Positions 21,830 to 30,960 of a stretch of DNA of 64,000 nucleotides are shown piece after piece. Position numbers and translations under genes: made by a program. Location: assembly GCA_951812925.1 (NCBI GenBank), contig OX638368.1:4898001-4962000 (forward strand). Direction: 5' to 3'. The stretch comes from Calliopum simillimum (lineage: Eukaryota; Arthropoda; Insecta; Diptera; Lauxaniidae). Every line of letters begins with the position of its first letter. Positions within the stretch are counted from its first letter, which is position 1. A model generated the notes under the pieces. The model was not told the origin of the DNA, ran no database searches, and worked only from the letters and a program-made list of their open reading frames with translations.

Positions 21830-23172
21830 GGGCGAACGTTTGCATTTTGAACGTTACCATTGGAATTATTATTGTTCCGATTTCTATTATATCTATAAGA
21901 ATTATTCCTATGACTTTGAAAATTATTGCCATTAGTTCTATGACCTTGAGAATTGTTTCCATAATTAGTTCTATTACCTTGAAAATTACTTTGATTGCGA
22001 TTTCCGTTGTGTCGTCTAAAATTTCCGTTTCCACGCTGAAAATTAAAAGAATTATAACCATATTTGTTATTAGATGAATTATTCGAACGAGTGCGAAATG
22101 ATAACACCTGTTTTTCTTTCACTTCGTTAGTTTGCTCAACAATAAGTTTCGCTACTACGTCCTTTGAATCTGAAAAAGCAGTGGATGCTAGTATAGATTT
22201 CACTAGATCCGAATTTGCGTTTAATCTACAAGCATTGACTGTTTGTTCGACAGACATTTCGTGCGCTTTCGCTTGACTTATTCCTTCAATAATTAAAGAA
22301 CGCTCTAAAGAATCAGATAATTCTTCAACTTGCTTAGCAAAATCCGAATAATTATTATTCCTAACTTGGAGTGATGCAATTTTACCAGCCACCACTTTTG
22401 AATTATCTGGCTTAATTCGATTACGCAACGCGGATTTTATTTCTTGAATCGTGTTAATAGTAGCAGGCAAAGCTTCGCGAGCTTTTCCTTCCAACTTCGA
22501 TTTAATGAATGCTATAAGTGTGCCTGTTAAATTTGCATCAGTCAAATCTTCAATCAGATTAATTTTATCAATAAAAGAATCAAGAGCCAATGGATCTCCA
22601 CTGTAATTTTCACGAATTATCGAAGCACACATGCCTATAAAAGATTTTTTTTGTTCAACGGTAGCCATTTTAACGTAATTTTTATCAGCTTCCAAAATAA
22701 AATTAATATTTGGTGAGCTTGTGGCAAAGGAATGATCTTCAGGAACGCTTAAAGTTTCTTTTAAAGAAGGCAAAGAGGAAGAACGCTTAATACATGGTTC
22801 TAATTGGCTTCCTAATTCAATTTCAATTAAAACTTCTTCTGATTCGGCATCAGTTAAAATGTCTTCATCAACAAGCGCAAAATCCAAATGCTGTGGAACT
22901 CGTATCTTAAATTTTAATTTATTAAAACACTTCACTAATAACTTTCTACAACGTTCTATTTTTGTGAATATTACATTATTATTGTCAATTGGACATTGTT
23001 CAGTATGAGCCTTTGCACATATTAACAAAGTATTATAATTTCCAATTAACAACTTTTTGTATTCCTCAATTTTAAATTCACTCGTCGAAATTGGACGGCT
23101 TTGTAAAACACGTTTTGTAACTTTAATGAACTCTGAACATAAATATGTAAAGTTATTTTCAAATTCAGTCAT
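21772..23172 (-). CDS. Gypsy Gag structural protein
   Basis: 466 residues from a true ATG at 23172. The middle (about residues 165-380) looks like a retrotransposon capsid: helical, with GDPLALDSFIDKI and LEGKAREAL-type words. The C-terminal about 100 residues are an Asn/Arg/Gly-rich basic region with repeated NNF(Q)..HR-type units and no CCHC zinc knuckle, so RNA packaging probably relies on this basic tail. Gag would assemble the cytoplasmic particle around element RNA. It ends with TAA at 21772-21774 and overlaps the pol frame by about 80 bases. The uninterrupted frame fits a young copy. Confidence 0.92.
   Translation of the reverse strand: MTEFENNFTYLCSEFIKVTKRVLQSRPISTSEFKIEEYKKLLIGNYNTLLICAKAHTEQCPIDNNNVIFTKIERCRKLLVKCFNKLKFKIRVPQHLDFALVDEDILTDAESEEVLIEIELGSQLEPCIKRSSSLPSLKETLSVPEDHSFATSSPNINFILEADKNYVKMATVEQKKSFIGMCASIIRENYSGDPLALDSFIDKINLIEDLTDANLTGTLIAFIKSKLEGKAREALPATINTIQEIKSALRNRIKPDNSKVVAGKIASLQVRNNNYSDFAKQVEELSDSLERSLIIEGISQAKAHEMSVEQTVNACRLNANSDLVKSILASTAFSDSKDVVAKLIVEQTNEVKEKQVLSFRTRSNNSSNNKYGYNSFNFQRGNGNFRRHNGNRNQSNFQGNRTNYGNNSQGHRTNGNNFQSHRNNSYRYNRNRNNNNSNGNVQNANVRPLNANVPQQETLGDEIQNN
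21789..21829 (-). promoter_or_regulatory. -1 ribosomal frameshift signal (slippery TTTAAAC plus stem-loop)
   Basis: On the element strand T TTA AAC (21829-21823) sits in the gag phase exactly as X XXY YYZ requires. It is followed by a 5-base spacer (GCGAA) and an 8-bp stem: CGTCCCTC (21817-21810) pairs with GGGGGACG (21796-21789) with one G-U pair, around a 13-base loop. Slipping back one base enters the pol frame, which opens just upstream near 21852 after a run of stops. This explains Gag-Pol synthesis at low ratio. Confidence 0.9.
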
Positions 23173-24167
23173 TTAAAAAAAGGTATAGCATTACTTTTAC
23201 TTATGCAGCAACAAGCATAACATATGTTTAAATAAGGTTTTACATAAATATACAAAAAAATATTAATGCAATTCCATTTTCATATGTATTTTTTGTTTTG
23301 CTTTTTTTTTTTTTTGTTTTCTCTGTTTTTTAATTATTTCCATTCTTTTTAATGATCATTTTGTTTTTTTTTCTTTATAATACATATTTTGTACCCTAAA
23401 ACAAAAAAATGTAATATAAAAGTACCAAATTTAAAAAAAAAAGTTAATATAATAAAGCACTAAAAAATACAACAGCAACTCACACAGCAACTCAAACAGC
23501 AACTCAAACAGCATCGACTCAATTTATGCAACGTCAATGCAGGTTGAAAACACAGCAGTCGATTCAACGCCATTCAGCAACGATTCAATTTTATTAAAGT
23601 TGAAAGCTCAGATGTCAAATAAATTTTCTTCAACGACAGATCAAGTTGAAATGATAGCAATTGGTTTGTTCATATTAAAGTTGAACACGCAGCGTTTAAA
23701 TTGAAAACATAGCGATGTAGCAAATATGTATGTATGCGTGCGAAAAAAATGGAACATACGAACTGCTGCTATTCGCTGATTTAAATTTTCTGGTTGAATG
23801 GGGAGAACATATTATTTCCATTATTTCTCCCTGACCACCATATAAAATAAGCAAATTATGCTTCTTTTTTAGTTTTTACTCGTATTTTATTTAAACTGTT
23901 TTTTTTTTCATACGTAGTTTTCTTTTAAATATGCTTTTCTTTAATGCTTTTTTTTGTTTTTTTTTTTTTGTTCATTTTTATAAAACTTGTTTTCGTTGAC
24001 ACTGCTTTTTTGTCTTTCACATTTTTATTTTTGTTCAAAACAATTTTTTCAACACTTCATTTTGCTTTTGTTTTTTTTTGTATTGTTTTTCGTTTCCACT
24101 GATTTTATTTATTTATTTTTCCAGTTTTTATTTAATTAAATTCCGCACTGCAGTTAAATGCCACTAC
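23173..24167 (-). other. Gypsy 5' leader with 12-bp tandem repeat
   Basis: About 1 kb between primer site and gag ATG, A-rich on the element strand. At 23473-23511 (plus strand) AGCAACTCAAAC is repeated in tandem about 3.5 times. The leader would hold packaging and dimerisation signals, which I cannot define from sequence. Confidence 0.75.
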
Positions 24168-24180
24168 GTCACGGTCGCCA
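24168..24180 (-). promoter_or_regulatory. primer binding site for tRNA-Arg
   Basis: TGGCGACCGTGAC on the element strand starts immediately after the 5' LTR. This is the complement of a tRNA-Arg 3' end as used by the mdg1/412 lineage, and it fixes the LTR boundary at 24181. Confidence 0.92.
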
Positions 24181-24370
24181 TATAAAGGGAAAGCATACCC
24201 GAAATGAAACACCATGTGTGTTGCTGCTATGCGTGTCGACATTAAACTGTCGATCTCTTTATTTTAATTTTTACTTAAAGCTAAGAGTGGTGAATAGACT
24301 TATATGTATGTATGTGTATAATTCAGTGTTGTCAACATGACATTTATAAATAATAAAAGGTGCCACTACA
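24181..24370 (-). repeat. 5' LTR
   Basis: 190 bp, identical to the 3' LTR. It carries the promoter that drives the element RNA (TATA-like TTTATAAAT). GGAA at 24371-24374 outside it is the second copy of the target duplication. Confidence 0.95.
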
Positions 24371-24742
24371 GGAAGACACGAAATTTTTTATTTATTTATT
24401 TCAATTCGCTTGACAAACTGACAACAAAAATAACAATCGTCTTTATTCGTGACTTTTACTCGTTGATGGTGACATGTAACAGACAATATCATGCAGCCAT
24501 ACACTTGTTATCGACTTGTAACAGACGATTTCACCGATTTGGAACATTTCAGAAGTTCAGAGACATTTAAATGACATTGGCCGACAGAGAATACTAACTT
24601 CCTGACATCCCCACTATGAGTCATCGATGAAAAAACCATTTCGGAAAATTTCATTTGGCGAGCCCTATGTTCGTGTTATTTTATTGATGATTCATCGATG
24701 ACAATATCATAATGGATGATGTCGCTCAAAAACGCCACCGGG

Positions 24743-25170
24743 AACATACCATGCCTACAAATATAAAAACCCACTTTTATATGCACTCATACAATCTTTT
24801 TCACCCCATACCACAATCATGCCCTTAACTCACACCTCACTCAAACACTCATACCTTATCACAACCCTTAGCTTGCAACTATTGTAATTCATACATTTCC
24901 ACGCTATTCTCAGCCATACCTGATTTACACTTGTAGTCATGCCCACCCACTACACTCATACCCTAATAGTCCAGTCAAGTCCAGTCATAGGGGCTAACCC
25001 TCCCACCTACAGTCCAACTCAATGCTGCAGCCAATGAACACATCTATGCCACCAAGGATTGAGATGTATTCCCCTGGTCCGAAAGACTATGTCCGTCTAA
25101 AAATGCATGTCCGTCTGTATTTTGTCCTCGTCTGTCCGCCTAACCATTAAAAGAAACAAGAATACCTACG
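24743..25170. other. G-poor, C/A-rich strand-asymmetric block
   Basis: Over about 400 bases the plus strand is rich in A, C and T but very poor in G, with a recurring (A)CACTCATACC word (near 24783, 24845, 24952). No frame is present. It looks like a decayed C-rich simple repeat. It ends in a more mixed patch with three TGTCCGTCT/CGTCTGTCC words at 25090-25140, reminiscent of fly interspersed repeats. Confidence 0.45.
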
Positions 25171-25609
25171 CTAACTCAAAAATATTTAAAGTTCCATATT
25201 AAAATTGTTTAAAAACGATTCAGGACTTCAGTTCATTACAATTTATTAACATAGTAAGAGAATTTTTAATTTTTACTATAAAAATTATATCTAAGTATGA
25301 AAAATCCAGTATTATAGTAATCTAGTGAACAACAAAAAAACAACAGCAATTAACCCCTTTACTAAATATATCATATTTCACTCACCTCATCATTGAAATC
25401 TCCAAAAATGTTGGCGCCAGCATATGGTGATTGATGTAAGCTTTTGGTTTTTGTTGTTTAAAAAAGAAGGTTATTTGGTGCTGTTTTGCTTTAAATAATT
25501 AAGTACAAAAGAAATTTTAAAATTAACTAAAAACTAAATGAATTCAAAAAAAAAAACTTCTTAATTATTCAAAATATAAATGTTTATTTTATTCGACCTT
25601 TCACTATTA
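25171..25609. other. non-coding stretch, nothing recognised
   Basis: AT-rich, without coding or repeat structure that I can support. Confidence 0.5.
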
Positions 25610-25669
25610 TAATAAATTAATTCTTTGTTTTTTTGGCTATAAGGTCAAATGTTTATTTATATAAATTTG

Positions 25670-25707
25670 TTCCCAATATTTCGAAAAAGATCCTTTTTCA
25701 TCATCAG
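25670..25707 (-). ncRNA. hammerhead-like ribozyme, left Penelope arm
   Basis: On the minus strand: CTGATGA (25707-25701), one extra T, stem II GAAAAAG/CTTTTTC with a GAT loop (25699-25683), GAA, then palindromic ATAT, T, then GGG (25674-25672), which can pair with the CCC upstream of CTGATGA. It is identical to the copy in the right arm. The extra T after A9 departs from the textbook core, so activity is uncertain. Confidence 0.7.
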
Positions 25708-25856
25708 GGGTACTAAAAAGAACATATAACAATGTGTAAATAAATTAAATCAAATTGAAATTACAAACAGAAAAACAACAAAAAATACTAAAAAGGACAA
25801 ATTTCTTTTTACATAAAAACCATAATTTGAAAATATTGCACTGACAAAACCATAAA

Positions 25857-26291
25857 TTGAATATATTTGCGAATAGGACAGACAATTTAGTTGGACAATT
25901 TTATAGCAAAATGAAGACAAAAATAGACAAACTTGACAAATCCAACATTATTTATAGACTTCCTTGCAATGGTGACGGGTCCAATATATGCAAAAGGGTA
26001 TATGTTGGTACTACAAAAACAAAACTTAGGACAAGAATCTCAGGACACAAATCTGACCAAAAGAATAGAATAGGACCAGTACCTAAGACTGCACTTTCAG
26101 CCCACTGTGCTGAATTCGGACATTACCCTAACTTTGACGATGTGAAGATGTTACAAGAAGAGAACAAATATGACAAAAGACTAATGTTAGAAATGCTTCA
26201 CATAATAAATACACCTACTGACGAGAGAATGAATTTTAAGAGTGACACCGAAAATTGTGCTCACATTTATAGAGCTTTAGTTATAAGTTAG
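25857..26291 (+). pseudogene. Penelope GIY-YIG endonuclease fragment
   Basis: About 144 residues, open to a TAG stop, beginning with TTG inside the left arm junction, so there is no genuine start. The sequence shows IIYRLPC, then VYVGTTKTKLRTRISGHK (GIY-YIG core with the catalytic Arg and the following His-Lys), a conserved SAHCAEFGH, and LMLEMLHI. This is the layout of the C-terminal endonuclease of Penelope elements, which nicks target DNA to prime reverse transcription. The RT that should precede it is missing. No stop interrupts the nuclease part, so decay is recent or the truncation happened on insertion. Confidence 0.85.
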
Positions 26292-26344
26292 AATTTAGGG
26301 TTTAGTTCAATTTTTGATCTCAACAAATGTAAACGTAAGTGCAA

Positions 26345-26460
26345 TATATTCAATTTATGGTTTTGTCAGTGCAATATTTTCAAATTATGGTTTTTTAGTG
26401 CAATATATTCTTTAAATTTACGGTTTTGAATTCTGTGCAATATTTTAAATTTATGGTTTT
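26345..26460 (+). repeat. four tandem GTGCAATAT..TATGGTTTT units in the Penelope right arm
   Basis: Units of about 29-36 bases start near 26350, 26378, 26406 and 26437. Each has GTGCAATAT(A/T)TT followed by an AT-rich word ending in TATGGTTTT or TACGGTTTT. Two inverted counterparts are in the left arm at about 25805-25865. Confidence 0.65.
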
Positions 26461-26565
26461 TATGTAAAAAGAAATTTGTCCTTTTTAGTATTTTTTGTTG
26501 TTTTTCTGTTTGTAATTTCAATTTGATTTAATTTATTTACACATTGTTATATGTTCTTTTTAGTA

Positions 26566-26607
26566 CCCCTGATGATGAAAAAGGATCTTTTTCGAAATAT
26601 TGGGAAC
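26566..26607 (+). ncRNA. hammerhead-like ribozyme, right Penelope arm
   Basis: CTGATGA (26569-26575), one extra T (26576), stem II GAAAAAG (26577-26583) / CTTTTTC (26587-26593) with a GAT loop, GAA (26594-26596), palindromic ATAT (26597-26600), T26601 as the cleavage position and GGG (26602-26604), which pairs with CCC before CTGATGA. As at 12718, stem III is a self-complementary 4-mer that can only form between two RNAs. Penelope terminal repeats are known to carry such small dimeric hammerheads. The inserted T is the reservation. Confidence 0.75.
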
Positions 26608-26666
26608 AAATTTATATAAATAAACACTTGACCTTATAGCCAAAAAAACAAAGAATTAATTTATTA

Positions 26667-29036
26667 CTTCTTAACTATTACTAATCTCCCTTTTTTAGTT
26701 TTTTGTTTCGATTAACTAAATTTACTGCGTTTTTTTATAATTTAACACATCCTTTCTTTGCTTATCATCTTTGTGGTAAGTTGCTACTTTTTTATGGTTA
26801 CAGCTACTGACGTTTTTTATATGCAACGGTGCTTAAATGCAGGTCACCTTGGTTGCTGATCTGTATTTCAGGTTGAAATTTGGCGCTCAAATATATATAT
26901 ATATATTACTCGGTATATAAAAAAAAGCATGTATATATCGCTACAACTGCATATAAACTGATTTGCCGACACTTTTTTGTAATGGCGGTATACCAAAATG
27001 CAATGTATCCAGCGGGTTTCTAAATTCTCAACTGACAAAATAGCCCGAGACCACTTACCTCGAAAGCGGTAGCGATCTAATAAAAAAAGAATGAATTTTT
27101 TACTTAAAATCTTTTAGCTAAAGTGCCTTTGTTAATTACCTCGGGTACCGTCAGCAAACTGCGTGGTCTTGAACCTTCTGGTGGACTTAAGCCACAAATG
27201 ATGACACTGGTCACCTATATTTCCAACACTTTTTCAGGTGTTTTCTTCAATTTTCAAAAACTTAGCCTTTTTTTTTTTTTTAATCAAATTTTATAATTTT
27301 GTCTTTTTTTATGTCCAGACTTCACTTATTAAACTTTTTTTTTATATATATATATATATGCACGAGTGTATAACTACAGCGTGGTCTTACATATCTCATC
27401 AATTTAAGTTACTAAGCTTGTCTTATTGCTAAATCTCTTTTCAGACCTAAATTGCTTTTATAATGTTAGTCTTCGAAAAAAAAACTCTCTCTACCAACTT
27501 TTCACGCAGTCTATTGATTGACATGGCGTAGTTCAATAGGGGTACAAAAAGTCATTTTACATTGTATAAAAATGTGTATAAAATTTATGCAAGTCCTAAT
27601 GTCAAAAAGTCGACACACTGACAGAGTATTAAGCATCTTTGAAAATATTTTTTTTTTTTTTTTTTGGGCAAAAGTATAAGACGACAAGGATGACGGCTAA
27701 AATGTAATTTTATGTAATGTGTGTGGAATTGAAAAAATATGAAAACAAGAGATATAAAGCATTAGATATCATTGCGAAAACAGCAAATGCGTAATGCTGT
27801 CATATTTTGACAGTTGTACAAGTAAGGCTTAATGGCAACTTCAGAAATAAAGAAAAATAAATATAGAACATACTTATATAGTAATGGATAAACTTCCGAA
27901 ATTTTCTTAATATGCAGTTAAACGATGTACTTGTATTACTATTACTAAAAAAAAAGGTTACCAATGTCATCATAATCACCAATATCAGTGTGTTAAAACA
28001 ACTTTGTTATGAACACTTCAAATTTTTTGCGCTGTATTCAAACCAACACTTAAATGATTTTCCAAGCGTAGCAACGTTTTTGCTAGTTAAGCTACGATGC
28101 TGCAATTTTCGGATAAATTCTCCAAGTTACTGTACCTGCATGACGTTTCTTATCGTTGCTTAAGCACACGCTTAGTTCGCATTAGTACAGCCTTCTGTAG
28201 TAAGTGTTTGGCATAGCATTCTCTGTTGTTCTCACTGTTTCATTCCACCATATTCACAGGGTGCACTGAAGTATTTTTCTCAAGCGAAATACATTGCATG
28301 CTTTTAGGTAATTATATTTTTTGCTTTTTTGTCAAAATGATATTCGAAAACAATTTATCAAGCTTGTGGTCCTATTTAAGTATACACTTAGAAATTGAAA
28401 GATTTGTTAATTGTTTTTTATAGATTTTGCCAAGGAACTAGTTTACCTGAAGCTCAAATTATAGCCATTATGTCTTGGTTTTGATGGCCTTTTAACGTTT
28501 CTTAATTAACTGAATAGAGCTTTCTTTTTTACCAAAATGAATTTTTCATATCATTTTGCTGTTTAAATGTCAATTTTACAAGCATCACTGTCACTTATAT
28601 CGTTGCTACTTTTCAATTTTTTATTGCTAACCATCATCTCGCTACGTCATCGTATTTTGAATATTTTTTCTTAAAAATTTATTGAAATTGCTTGTCAAAA
28701 TCCTTACGCGCGTACACAAATATGTTTGATTGTATGTGGCTGTGTTCCTAAGCACGAATGTTTGTGAGTATGTGTTTTTATTTTTTTTACATTTTTTCTT
28801 ATTTTGTAAGAGGTTTTCTGCTATAAGCTAACATGTCCTTTTTTTGCAATCAGCCAATAAGAGTTTGCACGGCTTCTAAATTCAAACATAAAATTTTTTT
28901 TTGTGTGGTGTATCAGCAGCTTCACATTTTCGCTGTCAAATAAAAATACAAGAAGCTTTTTCTGTTTCAAGGTATGTAAATAACAAAAAAAATTTGCCTG
29001 TCCTATCCCGAACAAAACATTTTAAGAAAACAAATT
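26667..29036. other. non-coding stretch, nothing recognised
   Basis: AT-rich sequence with TA microsatellites (26897-26917, 27343-27360) and poly-T/poly-A runs. Small open frames are Phe/Leu/Ile-rich and unconvincing. No mobile element is recognised. Confidence 0.5.
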
Positions 29037-29938
29037 ACTGTAGAGTAACTTTGGGTAATGTGATATAGGCGGGTAATGTGACATACCAGCATATCTCCTT
29101 AAATAAACAACTCTCGATAATGATTTTTTCGTCAACGCCACAGTAACTGAAAAAGAAACGTGCTGCAAGTTTTTGAGCGTCCACTTTTATTTATTTTGCC
29201 TTCAGTGTGGTAAAATCGATTTAGCAGTGAATCAAAACTTTATTTCCGTGTGCTTTATGCTAGGATCTAGCCTAAACTAAAATTGATATCATAGCCAGAA
29301 TATTAAATTCTGCTAGTGGGTGAATATACCTAACCATAAATCAATTGAATTTTTTATTTGCTGGAGTGTGTTTTTCAAAAATATCCTGATTATTTTAAAA
29401 CTGAAATTTGGGTAATGTGATATAGTGCACTTCTGGCACCGAAAATATTTGATGTTCCACTTGCAATGCAAAATGTTTGGCACGATGGTTGTTTGGCTCA
29501 AATCTAAAACGTTTTTCGTTATTAACAATTTGTTGGTCCAACATTTTTATATAAAGGTCACAGTTTTTAAGAAAAATGAGCTAAAGCTTTGTAAAAGCGA
29601 TTTTAGTAATGTTTATCACTCCTTACCTGTAGTAAAAGTTCCACAACTAAAGTTTCTTTATAACACGATGATCTTTTTGCCAAAAATGCAATTTGTTGGG
29701 ATATTGGATATAGTATATCACATTACCCGCCAATTTTAATTTTTAACTTTTTTTGCCTTTTTTCAATTTTGTTGAAATAGCTTGAGAGTGGCTCACGCTA
29801 AAGAACTCCAAAATCATAATATACTGCACAAAACATCAATAAAACATAATTCATATAGTGATAGGAACAATGCTTTGAAAACTACGTGTAATTTAAAAAA
29901 CAAAAATGCCTATATCACATTACTCGAACTTACTATAA
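29037..29938. mobile_element. 0.9-kb TIR element built on GGGTAATGTGATAT
   Basis: GTAACTTTGGGTAATGTGAT near 29045 is mirrored by ATCACATTACTCGAACTTAC near 29916. A second inner pair, GCGGGTAATGTGACATA (29069) and TATCACATTACCCGCC (29717), is also inverted, and one extra copy lies at 29409. Five copies of one 12-mer in a nested, mostly symmetric layout indicate terminal and subterminal repeats of a transposon. No transposase is recognised and no target duplication is clear. Confidence 0.65.
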
Positions 29939-29984
29939 GCGTTTTTTTATAATTTATAGTTTTTATATGTCCACATATGAGAGC

Positions 29985-30062
29985 AACAGTTAGATTAGTT
30001 TAGGGTGGCGGCAATGATGCCACAAATGGAGCAAAACAGTTCATATTGATAACACAAACTAT
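29985..30062 (-). mobile_element. LINE 3'-end scrap
   Basis: About 75 bases align to the 3' end of the LINE at 35863-38640: TTAG, GTGGCGGCAA, GCCACA, AAAA..TC.ATA.TGATA.CACA in the same order and spacing (compare 35880-35930). On the minus strand this would be a severely 5'-truncated copy or a relic of the 3' UTR only. Confidence 0.65.
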
Positions 30063-30389
30063 TTTATTAAAGTCTATTTATAAACTCGGGTCCTTTCAAT
30101 ATTGTGTTTGTCCAAACTGTATGAACTTAAGGCTCGCGACAGTTTCTGCACCAGTTGATGAAGACTATGCCCAAATTTTAATTGGTTGAGCTTGGCTTGT
30201 TTTGTAATTTATATAAAAAAATAAAAATTTGCCAATTTTACTTGAAAATGGGAATGCATAGGGCACACCTGAACCTGATATTGGACCAAATTTGGCTTTA
30301 ATGCACAATAATTTAGTTTGGTTCGTTAAAAAGGATTGAACTTAATTTTGTCAAGAAATAAATTGGTTTTCATTGGTGGGGGAAATATT

Positions 30390-30960
30390 GAGGGAGAGAA
30401 ACTAATGGAGTTTGGTCTTACATTCTACCGGACCAATGGCACCATAAAAGTGATGAGAATTAATTTTATGAAAATGGTAATTTTTGCAGGGGAGATTCCA
30501 TTAGTGGTATATAGACGGTAACTATATTCGGAAAAAATGTTGAGGGGAAAAATACTGGAGGTAAGTCTTTCATTCTACCCCACAAGGTATACCCTGAAAG
30601 TGGATTAGGTCTATTTCATAAAAAAGTAATTTCTGCAAGACAGTTTTATGAGAAAAACAGGATGTTCCAAAAATTTTTGAAGGGTAGCCCCTTAAGGGGT
30701 TGAAAAAGAGGATAGGTTTGTCCAGAAAAAATGTAGAAGAGGAGAAATTAATGAAGATTGGTCTTACATTCTACCCGACCAAGGGGCTCCCTGGAAGTGG
30801 GGAAGTCAATTTCATAAAAATGTAATTTTTGCAGTGGAACCCTTCTAAGGGGTAGTGATAAGGGTTAAGTATATTTGGAAACACGGTTGAGGAGATAAAA
30901 ACAGTTGGAGTTGGTGTTACATTTTACTTCTCAAAGAGCGACACCTGAGCAGTTATGGCG
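30390..30960. repeat. degenerate tandem repeat, ~150-190-bp unit, about four copies
   Basis: Each unit has GGAG..TGGTCTTACATTCTAC, then a GACCAA/CACAAG-type word, then TTTCATAAAAATGTAATTT and a GCAG(T/G)GGA word. Unit landmarks fall near 30410, 30563, 30752 and 30910. G-rich, polypurine-leaning units with no maintained frame suggest internal repeats of a dead transposon or an old satellite. Confidence 0.6.

Larger units (their letters stand above)
17227..24370 (-). mobile_element. complete LTR retrotransposon, Ty3/Gypsy superfamily, mdg1/412-like
   Basis: A 7,144-bp element read on the minus strand: 5' LTR (24181-24370), tRNA-Arg primer site (24168-24180), about 1-kb leader, gag (21772-23172), pol by -1 frameshift (18125-21829), about 0.7-kb 3' region, polypurine tract (17417-17426) and 3' LTR (17227-17416). 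It is flanked by the 4-bp duplication GGAA (17223-17226 and 24371-24374). The LTRs are identical over 190 bp, so insertion is recent. Neither gag nor pol has an internal stop. No envelope gene is visible. The tRNA-Arg primer site is the hallmark of the mdg1/412 lineage, so lineage placement is well supported while the exact family is unknown. Confidence 0.97.
16062..24742. mobile_element. TIR element split by the Gypsy insertion
   Basis: CCCGGTGGCG at 16062-16071 is mirrored by CGCCACCGGG at 24733-24742, and just inside both ends are words built on ATCGATGAC / GTCATCGAT. Removing the Gypsy element and one GGAA copy leaves an element of about 1.53 kb (16062-17226 plus 24375-24742). CGACTTGTA(G/A)CAGAC occurs in both halves (16232, 24512) in direct orientation, showing internal repetition. 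Similar TGATGACGAAT words near 50400-50560 may be a related fragment. No transposase frame is recognised. Confidence 0.65.
25610..26666 (+). mobile_element. Penelope-like element relic between inverted terminal arms
   Basis: A GIY-YIG nuclease fragment (25857-26291) sits between a left arm (25610-25856) and an inverted right arm (26345-26666). The arms share the outer TAATAAATTAATTCTTTG, the ribozyme and inner GTGCAATAT..TATGGTTTT units. Terminal repeats that may be inverted, a C-terminal GIY-YIG and embedded hammerhead ribozymes are jointly diagnostic of Penelope-like elements. The reverse transcriptase is absent, so the copy is 5'-truncated and dead. The right arm has about four of the GTGCAATAT units (26348-26460) and the left only two, so the arms have diverged in repeat number. 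Confidence 0.88.

Noticed and set aside
21825..22077. Ile/Thr-rich frames on both strands opposite or overlapping gag
   Set aside because: Shadows of the Asn-codon repeats (AAT/AAC) in the Gag tail, not genes.
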